Counted from the stretch's first letter, positions 33,611 to 44,675 are shown. The stretch: DNA of 64,000 bases from Aedes albopictus (GCF_035046485.1 NC_085138.1:65340580-65404579); one strand, 5' to 3'. Numbers and translations: made by a program. The notes: generated from the letters alone by a model not told the origin.

Positions 33611-34110
33611 GCGGATTTCTTCAAGAGTTTCATCATAAATCCCTCTAGGAATGCCGACTGGGATATCTGCAGAGGCGTCTAATGTGATTTCTACAGGCAT
33701 TTTTCAAAAGAATGCTGCACAAAATCCGCTTGGAAACTACCCAAGAATGCCTTCTGAGTTTCTTCCAAACAATCCTCATGTGGTACTTCCAGAGATTTTC
33801 CCAATGATTATTCCAGAAATTTCTCTTGGAGTATATCCAAAAATTTCTCTAGAATTACCTCGCTAGAAATTCTTGCTTGGGTTCATCCAATTATTTTTGA
33901 TGAGATTCATGCAGCAGTTCTTGCTGTCACTTCTCTATGAATTCTACTAGAAATAAACCTTAAGTTTTTTTTAGAGATTCCTTCTGAATTTCTCAAAAGA
34001 TTCTCTTGGAAATTGAAATGCTTTGAAAATACTGCTAAAATTTTTCAAGGCATTCGTGGTGGGAATCCTCCAAGAAGTCTTGCTGTGATTCTTCAAGCAA
34101 TTCCTCCTGG
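33611..34110. repeat. Diverged GGAATTCCTCCAG-family repeat
   Basis: Phrases such as TCCCTCTAGGAATGCC and ATTCCTCCTGGAT mark an old, strongly diverged relative of the 14.4-18.0 kb array. It resumes between later insertions at 34931-35500, 35817-36060 and 36976-37330. Confidence 0.6.
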
Positions 34111-34113
34111 ATA

Positions 34114-34269
34114 GGTTAGAGGATTTGGCTTATCAGTCCTTGATTCTCTAAAACGAAAACGATTAAGACTCATCCCTCCGGATGGTAACAACCGTTTCCG
34201 AAACGTAAGGACAAATCTTAACGGTTTCATTGTAGAGAATCAAGGACTGATAAGCCGAATTGCCTAACC
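34114..34269. mobile_element. 156-bp palindromic MITE, TA target
   Basis: Arms of ~65 bp sharing GGCTTATCAGTCCTTGATTC, ends GGTTAG / CTAACC, TA at 34112-34113 and 34270-34271. Confidence 0.87.
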
Positions 34270-34292
34270 TAGAACATAGATCCAACAGTCAA

Positions 34293-34930
34293 CCCAAGTA
34301 ACACACTTTTTTTTTTATTCTTAATCACTTAACCTAATTTTACAGCTCTTTTGTCCACTTGGGCACTACGTGAGCGATTCCAATTGGACGCTGCACTTAC
34401 ACTTTTTGTACAGCGCCTACATGTATTCTATTCTAATTCAACTGTATCGAACTGGTGCCTTGTGCTGCTTCAACTTTTCTACCCTGTCCACGGTAGAATG
34501 ATGAGCACGATGATGCTGGTGGTTGGCTGCTGTTCCTTTTCCAGTCCAATTGGGGGTCGTCCATTATGAGTTGCGGTTCGCCGATATCCAAATTCCGGGT
34601 CCGTTAGAGCTATATGCTCCGAAGAGGGTCAGGTGCCAGCTGCTCTCGGGGGGAAGAGCAACTGACGAAAAATCGCAAGTGCCGGGGCTGGGTTCGAACC
34701 CATGACCATCCGCTTATGAAGCGAACGTGTGGACCACTGCGCCACGGGCCCCGACAAGTAACACACTTGTCACCGAGGAGTCACGGCGGCGCAGATTTTT
34801 GTTGCGCAGAAGTCACTGTGACTTACTTCTAACAAATAAATACTTACTTGCTAGAAGTAAGTCACAGCGACTTTTGCGCAGCAAAAACCTGCGCCGCCGT
34901 GACTCTTCGGTGACAAGTTTGTTACTTGGG
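34293..34930. mobile_element. Palindromic MITE (CCCAAGTAAC ends) interrupted by a SINE
   Basis: CCCAAGTAACACACTTGTCA at the left mirrors TGACAAGTTTGTTACTTGGG at the right, and the arms share GAGTCACGGCGGCGCAG and GTGACTTACTTC. Without the SINE and its duplication it is about 178 bp, almost fully palindromic. Confidence 0.88.
34307..34754 (-). mobile_element. 448-bp tRNA-headed SINE
   Basis: On minus it begins with a GGGGCCCGTGGCGCAGTGG head (A box), a perfect B box (GGTTCGAACCC), then a ~350-bp body ending in poly(A). CAAGTAACACAC is duplicated at 34295-34306 and 34755-34766. Same family as 27131-27568 but better preserved. Confidence 0.94.
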
Positions 34931-35509
34931 AAGTTCATCCAGGGTCATCTGCTATGATTCCTCCAGTTTTTTTCACGGATTCCTTCTGCTCTTAGTAATC
35001 CAATAATTACTGCAAGGATTCCTTCAGGAAACCCTACTTTGGGGTGTGAACAAATATTAATGGCATTCCCCTGGCGTGTCCTTCCCCTAGAAAGTATCGG
35101 TGACAGCAAGCATCATGACGTGGCGGTCAGTGTGATGCTTCCTCATTGAGGAATGCAACTTTGGCGGAGGAAGTCACCTGCTTCGTGAGATCCCGTATCA
35201 TGCCAAGTTTGCTAACATGGCTGGGGACAGATTGTTCCAGTGAGCTACGCAATATTCACACCTACTAGAATTTCTTCGCAATTTCATGCTGTTATTTCTC
35301 AAAGATTCTCAGCAGGAACATCTTACTGGAGGATTCCCTGCATGTATTGTATGGGTAACCCCTTGAAAATCATGGAGAATTCCTGCAAAATAACTCAAGA
35401 GAATTCCCAGCTGGAATACTACATTTCTAGAGAATCCATGAATGAATTACAGCAGGAATTGCTGGAGGAAACTCAGCAAGAGTTTATAATGGTAATGCCA
35501 TAAGAATCC
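34931..35509. repeat. Diverged GGAATTCCTCCAG-family repeat with an unknown segment
   Basis: Repeat phrases at both ends flank about 190 bp (35040-35230) of unrelated sequence with no TIR or tail that I can identify. Confidence 0.5.
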
Positions 35510-35803
35510 AGGGCCCATATAGCCGAGGCGGTAAACGCACGGGTATTCAGCATGACCATGCTGAGGGTGACGGGTTCGATTCCCGGTCGGTTCAGGATCT
35601 TTTCGTAAAGGAAATTTCCTTGACTTCCTTGGGCATAGAGTATCTTCGTGCCTGCCACACGATATACACATGCAAAATGGTCATTGGCAGAGGAAGCTCT
35701 CAGTTAATAACTGTGGAAGTGCTCATAGAACACTAAGCTGAGAAGCAGGCTTTGTCCCAGTGAGGACGTTACGCCAAGAAGAGGAGAGAGAGAGGAGAGA
35801 GGA
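35510..35803 (+). mobile_element. Full-length tRNA-headed SINE
   Basis: A box TAGCCGAGGCGG and B box GGTTCGATTCC define a polymerase III promoter in the tRNA-like head. The body ends in a purine-rich GAAGAGGAGAGAG tail. A perfect 13-bp target duplication, GCCATAAGAATCC, flanks it (35497-35509 and 35804-35816). Its 3' half (ATAACTGTGGAAGTGCTC ... CCAGTGAGGACGTTACGCC) is shared with the different-headed family at 41411/46053. Confidence 0.95.
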
Positions 35804-36063
35804 GCCATAAGAATCCTTGCAGAAATTAGGCAAAACATAGGCAAACAGTTTCAAATAATAAACTTAATATTCTCGTTGGGATTGCTTCACAGATTTCTGT
35901 AAGGATTCCTTTCCATATCCTTCCTGTGATTCCTCCAAGGATTCTTGCAGAGACTTCTCTTAGGATTCCTAGAATTTCCTGTTGCAATTCATTCAGAGTA
36001 TTTTTTTTTTTTCAAGTGTTCCTTTAGGAATTTCTTTTAGGGTATCAGCAGGTATTCCTACTA

Positions 36064-36975
36064 AGGACTGTTCATTAAAGAAAGTGGACATCTGTTTACC
36101 AATAGTTTAGAGTTAAAACTAAACAAAACATTGTGAATTTTTGCTCAGTGTGTAAAAACATTGTTCACTTCGGCAACACACTCAAAGAAAACGGAAAAAG
36201 TAAGAAATTTCGAGCGATAGGTCGTATTAGCTTTGCGACTAGCAGATTAATTCTGCACAAATGGTGTTCCAAAAAGTTGTCGTTTCGAGAATTGGCTTAC
36301 TAATACACTTCCGGGACCGCAATTTTTTAGCGCTAAGCAGGGGACAGTTGTGCCGGATGATGTAGGGTACATCAGAACTGAAAAATTTGGGAAAAAGTTT
36401 TTGGTGTGGCAAGCCAATTGCTCATGTGGCTTAAAGAGTTCTTCGTATTTCACAACGGGAACAATCAACGGTGAAAATAACAGAAAGGAATGCATCAAAA
36501 AACGACTTCTACTTATCTACCGAAAACATACGGATCCTCTTTTGTTTTAGGTGGATCTGGCATCCGCTTATTACGCTTCTTCTATACAAGAGATGCTCAA
36601 TACGGAAAAGTCGATTTTGTCGAAAAATTGCAAAATCCACAAAACTTCTCTGAACAGCGTCCTATGGAAATATACTGGACAATAATAAAGCGGCATCTTA
36701 AGAAAGATGGAAGAGAAGCAAGCTCTGTTGATTGGTTCAAAAAATTTGGCCTGCGGCACAACGAAAAGTTACGGAGAAAGTTGTGCAGAATCTAATGGGA
36801 GGTGTCAAGAAGAAAGTCCGAGCGTTCTTCCGAAAAGCGAAGTAAATGTTCAAACTCACGTGAATTTGGCCACATGTATGTTGATTGTCATTTATAAAAA
36901 ATAAAATTATGAATTTGTTCGAAAATACACATTTTCTATTGAAAAACAGGTGTCCACTTTCTTTAATGAACAGGC
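36064..36975 (+). mobile_element. ITmD37E-type (Tc1/mariner) element, internally deleted
   Basis: Inverted ends share CTGTTCATTAAAGAAAGTGG (36069 onwards, and inverted ending near 36973), followed by GACAYCTGTTT. TA flanks only the left side, so the right TSD has decayed. The interior holds a transposase relic missing its DNA-binding half. Confidence 0.8.
36338..36830 (+). pseudogene. DD37E transposase pseudogene (C-terminal half)
   Basis: The frame from about 36338 reads GTVVPDDVGYIRTEKFGKKF, then VWQANCSCGLKSS and TTGTINGENNRKECIKKRLL. After an in-frame TAG (36548-36550) comes VDLASAYY, the second catalytic Asp (normally PDLASCHY). A frameshift moves the rest to the frame 36490-36795, where RPMEIYW supplies the third acid (normally RPIEKYW), followed by TIIKRHLKKDG and HNEKLRRK. 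The helix-turn-helix region and the first catalytic Asp are deleted. Spacing and sequence match the mosquito ITmD37E group as I remember it. It cannot make active enzyme. Confidence 0.8.
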
Positions 36976-37350
36976 CAGAACACAGGGTTTCTCTAGAAAT
37001 TCTTGCTAGAGCTTCTCAACCATTTTCAGCTAAGATTTCTTCAGTAATTACTGTTGGGAGTCCTCCAGGAAGATTCCCAGCACAAAATTGCCAGAGGTAT
37101 CCCAGCAAAACTTCCTGGTACAGTCTGTCAGGAAATATCTAAAAAAAAAATCCCAGCAGTATTCCTAGAGTAACACTAGCAAGAATTACTAAAGGTAGCT
37201 CAAGACAATTTCCAACAGGAATTACTGGGAAGGTTCTAAGAAAATTTCTGTACTAATCCTCGTAGAAACCCCTGAAAGAATCATAGCAGATTTTTTTTGG
37301 AAAAATTTCAGCTGTAATTACTAGCATTGTGAGAATTTCAGAGCGATCAG
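36976..37350. repeat. Diverged GGAATTCCTCCAG-family repeat
   Basis: Phrases such as AAATTCTTGCTAGAG and TCCTCCAGGAAGATTCC; no gene. Confidence 0.5.
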
Positions 37351-37399
37351 TATTTTGAATGCTGCCTGCTATCCCAGATCATCTTCCATCGTCTGTCCT

Positions 37400-37830
37400 G
37401 TCCGTCCGTCCTGAAACGAATTAGTTTGTGGGAAGTTATCGGCTTCATCGACGGTCGGTCGACAACTGACCAGATCTTCACCGCACGACAAATCCTCCAG
37501 AAATACCAGGTGAATATCAGGTCCCAACGCGTCACGTGTTCATCGACTTCAAAGTGGTATACGACCGCGCAGAGCTATGGAAAATCATGGACAAAAACAG
37601 CTTTCCTGGGAAGCTGGCTAGACTGATCAAAGCAACGATGGACGGTGTGCAAAACTGCGTAAGTGTTTCGAGAAAAGGGAAGGAGCGCAGAGAGCGCGAT
37701 GGGCGGACCAGGTGGAGCGTGGCCTGGCAAGCATTGGGTGTGACCGAGGATGGAGAGCAGCAGCCACAAACCGAGTATTGTGGCGTACTATAGTTGATTA
37801 TGTCTTGTCTTAAATGTGATGTTGAGCAAA
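37400..37830 (+). pseudogene. RTE-like reverse transcriptase fragment with internal deletion
   Basis: Plus frames read GFIDGRSTTDQIFTARQILQ, then HVFIDFKVVYDRAELWKIM and FPGKLARLIKATMDGVQNCV: the middle of a LINE reverse transcriptase, where the expected FKAAYDSV carries the first catalytic Asp. At about 37680 it jumps to the family's C-terminal end, ARWADQVERGLASIGCDRGW followed by AAATNRVLWRTIVDYVLS and a stop. The catalytic FADD region and everything between are deleted, and there are frameshifts near 37520. Closest by eye to RTE-type LINEs and related to the fragment at 54.6 kb. Clade assignment is tentative. Confidence 0.72.
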
Positions 37831-37904
37831 TACATGAATGTAATGTATGTTAACATCCCTTACAAATGGTTTGGAGATCCAGGGCCGCAATTGAAAACCC
37901 CATG

Positions 37905-38260
37905 AACGCACTCAAATGAATCTATGACATTTGGTGGAATGACATTAGGACGAATGACATTTGCAAATAGTCATGGTCAAAAGTACATTTGGTCGAACAG
38001 TCATTTGGTTGAACCAATATTTCGCCGTGAACCATTATATGTAAAACGATATATAACATTAGGACGATAGAACATTTGGTCGAAAGGCATTCGCTAATAA
38101 AAGAGCATTCGAAAGTATTGTTATGGATTTTGGTATTACATGGAGGAAAGAAGGAAAATCTGACGAAAAGTCCATATGTCCTTTCGACTTAATGTACGTT
38201 CGACCAAATGACTTAGCCAAACATTATTCGATCAAATGTCCTAGAGCCCACTCAAATGCA
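37905..38260. repeat. ATTTGGTCGAA motif cluster with inverted ends
   Basis: CATTTGGTCGAA-like motifs occur in plus orientation on the left (37927, 37990, 38068) and inverted on the right (TTCGACCAAATG near 38209, TTCGATCAAATG near 38237). This gives a foldback-like layout around an AT-rich centre. No ORF. Confidence 0.6.
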
Positions 38261-38269
38261 TCTAAAAAC

Positions 38270-39150
38270 TTTTTTGAAACGCCCTGAAGCCTTCATAGAA
38301 CCCATGAACCCATTCTAAAGAGCCGTTGGAAACCCTACTCCCTCTGTAGCCTTCAAGGACCAACTTAAACCTTTTGAGAACTCATGAGACTACCTGAGAC
38401 TCTCTGAGATCCACTAAGCCTCCTGAGTCCTCCTGAAACTCAAGATGAACAAGCCTTGGCCTAAAGATCTCGCAAATAAGAATTAGTTAAAATCCCCCTG
38501 AAACGCCTTTGGATAGCTCCAGAAACCCCGTGAGACCTTCCTCAACCCAGAGTCCCAGCACCCAGAGTCCCCCTTGAACGCCCTGATGCCCTTTGAAAAC
38601 TCCCTTAATTCCCACTAAACTTTCCACTAAACTCCTGAAATGACCCCAATACCTTTTGACAACCAACCCACCCCCCCCCCCCCCCTAATACTCCTCTGGG
38701 GCATCCCTGGGATCCTCTGTTACCTCCTGAAATCCCCCCGAAACACAGCCCCCCCTCCCCCTCCCCCGGACTTACGAAACGTACCTGAGATTCTCTGATA
38801 CCCCCTGAGACCTTCTGGAATCCCCTGAGGCTCCCTGAAAAGCCCATGAAACAACCTTGAAACTCTCTGAAACCTCCTGTTGACTCCTGAAACTCGTTTT
38901 GAGAATTCATGCAATTCCCCTTTTGAAACGCCCCTGAAATGCCTATAAAACCCTCTGAAGTACTCTGACAATCCCTGAGTCCCCTGAAACACTCCTGAAA
39001 TATCTAAAGAGCCCCTGAATCGCCTCTAAAACCTTCTTGGAATTGTTGGAACCCCTGAAGCTTCTTCAAACTTGTTTGAAGCCTTTTGAAACCCACAAAA
39101 AAAACCCTATGAACCCATTTAAAATCATCCCTCAGACCCCCTGTTACCCC
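38270..39150 (-). repeat. Degenerate ~130-bp family repeat
   Basis: Long, heavily diverged run of CCTGAAACGCCCCTGAAAT-like phrases with poly(C) stretches near 38670-38690 and 38750. The minus strand keeps ORFs of 90-101 codons with Gly/Phe/Arg-rich repetitive content; not a real gene. Confidence 0.7.
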
Positions 39151-40086
39151 ATCGTTAAGGTACCATAGTTCTTCTATTCGTACCTCCCTCCCTTATAGCT
39201 TCTTCAGGTATACAACTTTGTAGGGTAACTTTCAGAGAATATATTTCAGTGTATGAACACTATGATCAACTTAACATAGTGTTAATAATGAATATATCGC
39301 CCGTCCCTCGAGACGCCCTTTCTTCAGAAGATCTTTTCGGTGAACACGATCGATGGCTCGTGAACAGTTAAACTAAACTAAAAAATCAGTATAACTATTG
39401 TAGCAAAAAGCATTTTACTAGTACTGAATGATTAATTTTCCAATGGAAAGAATTATTAGAAGTATTAATTGACGAATTATCATATATGTAGTATAGACAC
39501 ATGTTTTCCCACTTACTATATGTACAAAAATTCAGGCAAGAAATATGTTCTCCTGTTTGTTTTTTTCTTCTTGAGATAATAAATAGAGTTCACGCGAATC
39601 TCCATAGCACTCATCGTTAAAACCTGGTTAAATCCAAATATGCGACATTGTGTCGTCCGTCATCGCCTGACTACTATGAGTACCTACAACAACTTCTATG
39701 TGATGGATGGAGGAGACGCTTCCCTCATTTTCACTTTCTTCGTATTCTCACCTTTCACGATTGTGAACGCAAAATGCTCCACGGGCTTTACCGAGCCACT
39801 ACGCCGGCCGTCGTCACTTGATTGGATGACATCCGCTAATTATAGGGTGAATTTTAAGGCGAAAGCCACAATGACTTTGTTTGCGGTGCCTAAAACGCAA
39901 AGCTGGCAGATTCAGTTCAATGAGAAACTGGAAGTCGAAACAGAGTGGATAATGTTGGGTAATCTGTTTGCTCTGGGTTAGTTGAAATGACTCTTTGTTG
40001 TACAGTGTTTGAAGAATGTTTTTGGAGAATGGTTTGTTTGAGTTTCAAACTAGAACATTTTTATGTGATGATTTGAGACTAGGAAT
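39151..40086. other. No gene recognised
   Basis: Mixed sequence. The 113-codon plus ORF at 39640-39981 has no recognised domain, signal peptide or splice context. Confidence 0.4.
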
Positions 40087-40233
40087 TTTATCAACGAGTT
40101 CATCTCAAAACCCACGCTTTACTTCCCTTCGGAAGGAAGAACTCACATTTTGTGAGTTTGTCGCTAGTGGGATTCGATCCCGGGTCGTCGGCGAGATAGT
40201 TACATATCACATTAAGTCCGCTTCACGATTAAG
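40087..40233 (-). mobile_element. SINE fragment (poly(A)-type tRNA SINE)
   Basis: Matches the family of 15738-15921 and 56204-56386: B box (GGATCGAATCCC on minus), the CCTTCCGAAGGGAAGTAAAGC body and a deleted 3' segment without poly(A). The A box is decayed. Confidence 0.8.
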
Positions 40234-41410
40234 ATTCTAGTTTGATTAGCAATTGTTAGTCATGAGATAATGAAAAAAAAAACGGAATAAAACCTTTCTT
40301 TATTTTTAGAAAACTCTCAGTTAGACAAATTCACATGTTTGCATTTCGTAGCCCGCAAAATAAAATACATAATTATGGAGTACAGAAGAAGGATTTGTGC
40401 CATAAAATAAACTAATGCTAATAAAACCGAATGCACTGTACGAAGCCACGAGCCAAATTGAAAGCCCTTTGAGATTCAGCTGCACATCTGGGAAATTTCA
40501 TTGATATTTTCCACTGCATGCACCACTGCCACTGTGTCCATTGATCAGCCCTCGCATAAGTTCCTTCACCAGTTATCGATCAAAAAAGGTTCATTTCTGT
40601 TTCTTTTCTCTTTGATTACACCGTATGTTCACCGCCGTCACTCCTGACAGACCACCACCCGCTCCATCATTGCATTCGCGTACATTTCCCCTAAACGTAT
40701 AGAGAGCAATGCAAGCGCATCTCAACTCAACTCAACGACCACAGACGACGACGACGACGACGGATGTGAGGGAAAAACCTAATCCATCGGGTAATTAATA
40801 CAAATAGTCGTCGCGGTCTGAAAATCAATCAGCGTAAATGTGAGAAAGTGGAAAATTGCTCTGACGCGAGTTAATGAAGGTGGGCGTTTAATGTTTCGAT
40901 ATGGAGCTTTTGGTTCTGTTTTTCTTTTTTTATTTTGTTCGGGAAATGGATATCGACTGTCATGCACTGGGGAGTCTAAGAGCATACATTATCTTTGAAA
41001 AACGTGCAGAAGGAAAGTCTTATTTTATCATTTCGATCCCTTCATTTGTTTCCTGATATTGCATTCATCTGTTCAATTTGGCAGAAGATTTAAACACAAC
41101 TCAATGCAAACACTATCCACAGCAGCGAAACAATAATGTATGAATTTGAAACAAATATAAGTAAAATTATACATTGTAATTGGTTTTGGCGGACAACATC
41201 CACGTTTGGTCACGCCCAACGCTGACCATTTAACGTTTCACTGTGCATCACGTTTTCTTGTACAAACCGAATCTGATTAAATTACTAGCTTTGCAGATTT
41301 GTTGTCTGGCATTCTCACAGCATGACTTACCCTATCTAAGTTAAAAATGTTACTGTTTTCTCAAAGCATACAAACCAATTGTTAAAAGTAATTTTACAGT
41401 GTGATAATCT
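40234..41410. other. No gene recognised
   Basis: Includes a short GAC/ACG microsatellite at about 40742-40764. No TIR, SINE or convincing ORF otherwise. Confidence 0.4.
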
Positions 41411-41498
41411 GCATCTTCTTCTTATTCTTCTTTGTGGCTCAACGTTCCCACTGGAACTTGGCCTGCCTCACTTCAACTTAGTGTTCTTTGCAGTTATT

Positions 41499-41502
<4 letters not shown>
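41411..41502 (-). mobile_element. SINE 3' half, split by a LINE
   Basis: Minus strand: ATAACTGCAAAGAACACTAAG through CCAGTGGGAACGTTGAGCC to a GAAGAATAAGAAG tail. Its 5' part continues at 46053-46122 on the far side of the inserted LINE. Confidence 0.85.
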
Positions 41503-41530
<28 letters not shown>

Positions 41531-41582
41531 CTACGTCTTCGGCTAAACTGCCGTACAGACTGATAAAACAGAAAAACAAAAA

Positions 41583-44500
41583 TTAACTTATATTTCTAAT
41601 ACACGTTTTGAATTGTGTTCTACTAATATTAAAATCAAACCAAGGCAAATCGTTGACGAGGGCGAGGCATCTTTCCAGGGGATGATTATGGCCAAATACT
41701 GTCGTGTGCCTAGTAGCGTGGAACAGTTGACGCTGGCGGAGACGGCGAGCAGGAACATAAAAATTGACGCATTGCAGGAGCGGTGCACAGTCTAGATGTC
41801 CACTCACTATGTCGAAAGCAAACATTCTTTGATGGTACTCACGACGCTGGCGTAGAGATTCTAATCTAATTAGCTGGCGGCGGTGGTCGTATGGTGGCAA
41901 TCTGTGCGGATCATTCCATGGCAGTCTCCTCAACGCAAAACGAACAAAACTACGCTGAACTCTTTCGATCCGCGCCATATGAAGTTCTTGGTACGGAGCC
42001 CAGACTGGAACGGCGTATTCTAATATGCTTCGCACAAGACTACTGTATAACGTTTTCAAGACGTAGACGTCGTCAAAGTCCGCAGCGTTGCGGCGTATGA
42101 ATCCTAGAACCGCAAAGGCTTTAGCAGTTGTCGTCGAGATATGCTCACTGAAGTTCAGTTTACAGTCTATCGTAACACCTAGGTCTTTGATAGAGGACAC
42201 ACGATCTACACTGTTGCCATTTATGCTGTAGTCGAAACTCGTAAGTGGCGTCGTTCTACAAAAACTGATCGTTTTGCACTTTTTGATATTCAACTCCATG
42301 CCATTTGAGGAACACCAATCTGCTACGGCGTCGAGATCCAGTTGTAGCGCAGCACAGTCGATTAAGGATGAGATTATTCTGTATATTTTAAGGTCGTCGG
42401 CATACATAAGGCAGTGAGAACGGATTCGGTGGCATAGGTCGTTAGCAAAAAGGATAAAAATTAACGGACCAAGGTGGCTACCCTGCGGCACGCCGGTTGG
42501 CGTTGTGTAGATGTCGGATTTTACGTTTTTCAACTTTACAAAGGCAGATCTACCAACCAAATAGGAACGTAACCAGCTGATGATCCAATCCGGAAATCCT
42601 AAGCGCTCCAACTTGGTCAGGGTAAGGCCGTGCGGGACTTTATCGAAGGCTTTCGAGAAGTCAAAATAGATGCTGTCCACTTGGCATCGCTTTTCCAGGC
42701 AGGCATGAAGTGTGCTAGTGTAGCACATCAGATTTGTTACGGTGGATCTGTTTTTAACAAACCCATGCTGGTACTCCGATATTATAGGCTTAGCAGCAGA
42801 ATACATCCTATCATGAATCAAAAGCTCCAGTACTTTTGCGAGACAGCACAATATTGATATAGGGCGGTAATTCTCCACATTGTGAATGCTACCAGTCTTA
42901 TGTACGGGAGTGACTGCTGATAGTTTCCATACGTCTGGAAATACGCCTTGCCCAAGCGACATATTGAAAAGTAGGCATACAGGTGGCCCTAGCGCACTGG
43001 CACATTTTTTAATGAATGCAGGAGGCAACTTATCAGGTCCTGGACCCTTTGATGGATCGAGTGAGCTGAGAGCACCGGAAACTTCTTCTATTGAAAAAGT
43101 AGGGCGTGGAAAATTGATATTGTACGATGGCAGGGAGTTCACAACCTCCGGCGAAACAGGAGGAGTATTGGCGCTGTATACAGATTTGAAAAAAATGGCA
43201 AACATTTCAGCAGCAGCAGCATCATCTTGTGATGTTTCGTTTCCAAGTTGCATTTCTGATGGAATCGAATTTGAGTTTTTCCTGCTTTTGATAAAGCGCC
43301 AGAAAGAGGAAGGGTTTGTTCTAACTTCGTCCTGCATTCGGAAAACGTATTCACGAAAAGTGGAGGTTACGCTTTCAGCATACTCTGCCTCGACATTTTG
43401 AAGAAGAGTACGGTTTTGAGCAGATCGAACTCGGAAAAATCTACGCCGAACTTTACGAAGGGTGTTGCGTCGATGTTGCAACTCTGCATTCCACCAAGGT
43501 AGCTTGTACGATCGTCTGACGAACGTTCTACGCAGAGGAGTATGCCTACTCACCGAGTCAAAAACTGTATTGTAGAAATTCGCTAGCGTTGAGTTGATGT
43601 CAGGTGCAGCAAGAGTCTGGTGCCAATCGAGAGAATTGAGCTCGTTTATAACTGCATCGTAGTCACAACGGCCAAAGTCGAAATCTTGTTCTACGTTTGT
43701 GTGATGATGCTGATCCAGTACGGGGCGTATATCTAAACGTACAACGAACGGTGTGTGGTGGCGGTCTGGGCTTAAAATTGTCGATGGTGCTTCAATAAGC
43801 TCAGCTTCACTACTGTTACTCACGAAGGCCAAGTCAAGTAGACGACGGTTAAAATTTGATACATCACAGATTTGTTGTAGTCCGCTCGAAATCATGTTTT
43901 CGGTGAGGATCAACTCTTGTTCTGAAGAAGCATTCGACGGCAGATAACCTTCAACGTCATCGTCATACGACCATGAGAGGCGAGAAAGGTTGTAGTCACC
44001 GAGAATAACGATCGAGTCGTTGCTAGCAGCATTTTGCACAATCTGGTGTACACAATCGGAGTGCGCAACAAATTTTCCCGTGTCGCTATTGGGCCTCAAG
44101 TAGATGCTACATACATATACAGATTTATGCGCTAGCGAGATTTTCACTACAACCTGTTCTAGTGATTCACTGCCTGCAAGGTGGACAGGTGCACTAAACA
44201 GTGAGCTTTTGACTGCAATGAGAGTTCCACCACCACGCTGCAGATCTGAGGTGGCACTGCTACGGTCACAGCGATAGATAGTATAATTTGTAGCCAGTTC
44301 AGAGTTCGCCACGTCACTCTTAAGCCAGGTTTCGGTTATTACAATGACGTCGTAATCGCAGGATGCAGTGGAGAGATGAAAGCTGTTGGTCTTCGTACGC
44401 ATCCCACCCACATTTTGATAATAAACTGTGAGAGGGACGTACTCACCTACCGATGATGCTAACGCATGTTGTTGTAGCGGTATTGACGAAGGAAACGGAA

Positions 44501-44675
44501 GTGATGGATACTCATGAGCGGATACAGTACGGTTGAGATTTATTGGGTGGAGGTTGTCCTCGGTGTCTCTGTTACTTGCGACGGGATGATTACTACTGGT
44601 GTTGACGGCTTCCAAAAAACCTGGTTCCTGCTGCTCATATTTTCGAACTCTCGAAACCTGATCCCTCGAGGCCAT
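41583..44675 (-). CDS. LINE ORF2: endonuclease and reverse transcriptase, intact
   Basis: 1030 residues; nicks target DNA and reverse-transcribes the element RNA at the nick. Residues 1-80 are a Ser/Pro-rich leader overlapping ORF1, so the true start may lie further in. From about residue 84 an APE-like endonuclease: VYYQNVGGMRTK, ITETWLKSDV, GGGTLIAVK, VILGDYNLSRLSW and a late SPDRHHTPF box with the Asp-His pair. Reverse transcriptase follows: DPSKGPGPDKLPP, NYRPISILCCLAKVLE, QHGFVKNRSTVTNLM, YFDFSKAFDKVPH (catalytic Asp), TGVPQGSHLGPLIFILFAND and MYADDLKIYR near residue 758 (YADD intact), then WCSSNGMELNIKKC. The C-terminal ~200 residues are basic with no RNase H. Length and order fit Jockey/CR1-group proteins. 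It overlaps the ORF1 end by 136 bp in another frame, as in related LINEs. Confidence 0.93.
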   Translation of the reverse strand: MASRDQVSRVRKYEQQEPGFLEAVNTSSNHPVASNRDTEDNLHPINLNRTVSAHEYPSLPFPSSIPLQQHALASSVGEYVPLTVYYQNVGGMRTKTNSFHLSTASCDYDVIVITETWLKSDVANSELATNYTIYRCDRSSATSDLQRGGGTLIAVKSSLFSAPVHLAGSESLEQVVVKISLAHKSVYVCSIYLRPNSDTGKFVAHSDCVHQIVQNAASNDSIVILGDYNLSRLSWSYDDDVEGYLPSNASSEQELILTENMISSGLQQICDVSNFNRRLLDLAFVSNSSEAELIEAPSTILSPDRHHTPFVVRLDIRPVLDQHHHTNVEQDFDFGRCDYDAVINELNSLDWHQTLAAPDINSTLANFYNTVFDSVSRHTPLRRTFVRRSYKLPWWNAELQHRRNTLRKVRRRFFRVRSAQNRTLLQNVEAEYAESVTSTFREYVFRMQDEVRTNPSSFWRFIKSRKNSNSIPSEMQLGNETSQDDAAAAEMFAIFFKSVYSANTPPVSPEVVNSLPSYNINFPRPTFSIEEVSGALSSLDPSKGPGPDKLPPAFIKKCASALGPPVCLLFNMSLGQGVFPDVWKLSAVTPVHKTGSIHNVENYRPISILCCLAKVLELLIHDRMYSAAKPIISEYQHGFVKNRSTVTNLMCYTSTLHACLEKRCQVDSIYFDFSKAFDKVPHGLTLTKLERLGFPDWIISWLRSYLVGRSAFVKLKNVKSDIYTTPTGVPQGSHLGPLIFILFANDLCHRIRSHCLMYADDLKIYRIISSLIDCAALQLDLDAVADWCSSNGMELNIKKCKTISFCRTTPLTSFDYSINGNSVDRVSSIKDLGVTIDCKLNFSEHISTTTAKAFAVLGFIRRNAADFDDVYVLKTLYSSLVRSILEYAVPVWAPYQELHMARIERVQRSFVRFALRRLPWNDPHRLPPYDHRRQLIRLESLRQRREYHQRMFAFDIVSGHLDCAPLLQCVNFYVPARRLRQRQLFHATRHTTVFGHNHPLERCLALVNDLPWFDFNISRTQFKTCIRNIS

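Noticed and set aside
42886..43401. 171-codon plus-strand ORF
   Set aside because: Antisense shadow of the intact LINE ORF2.
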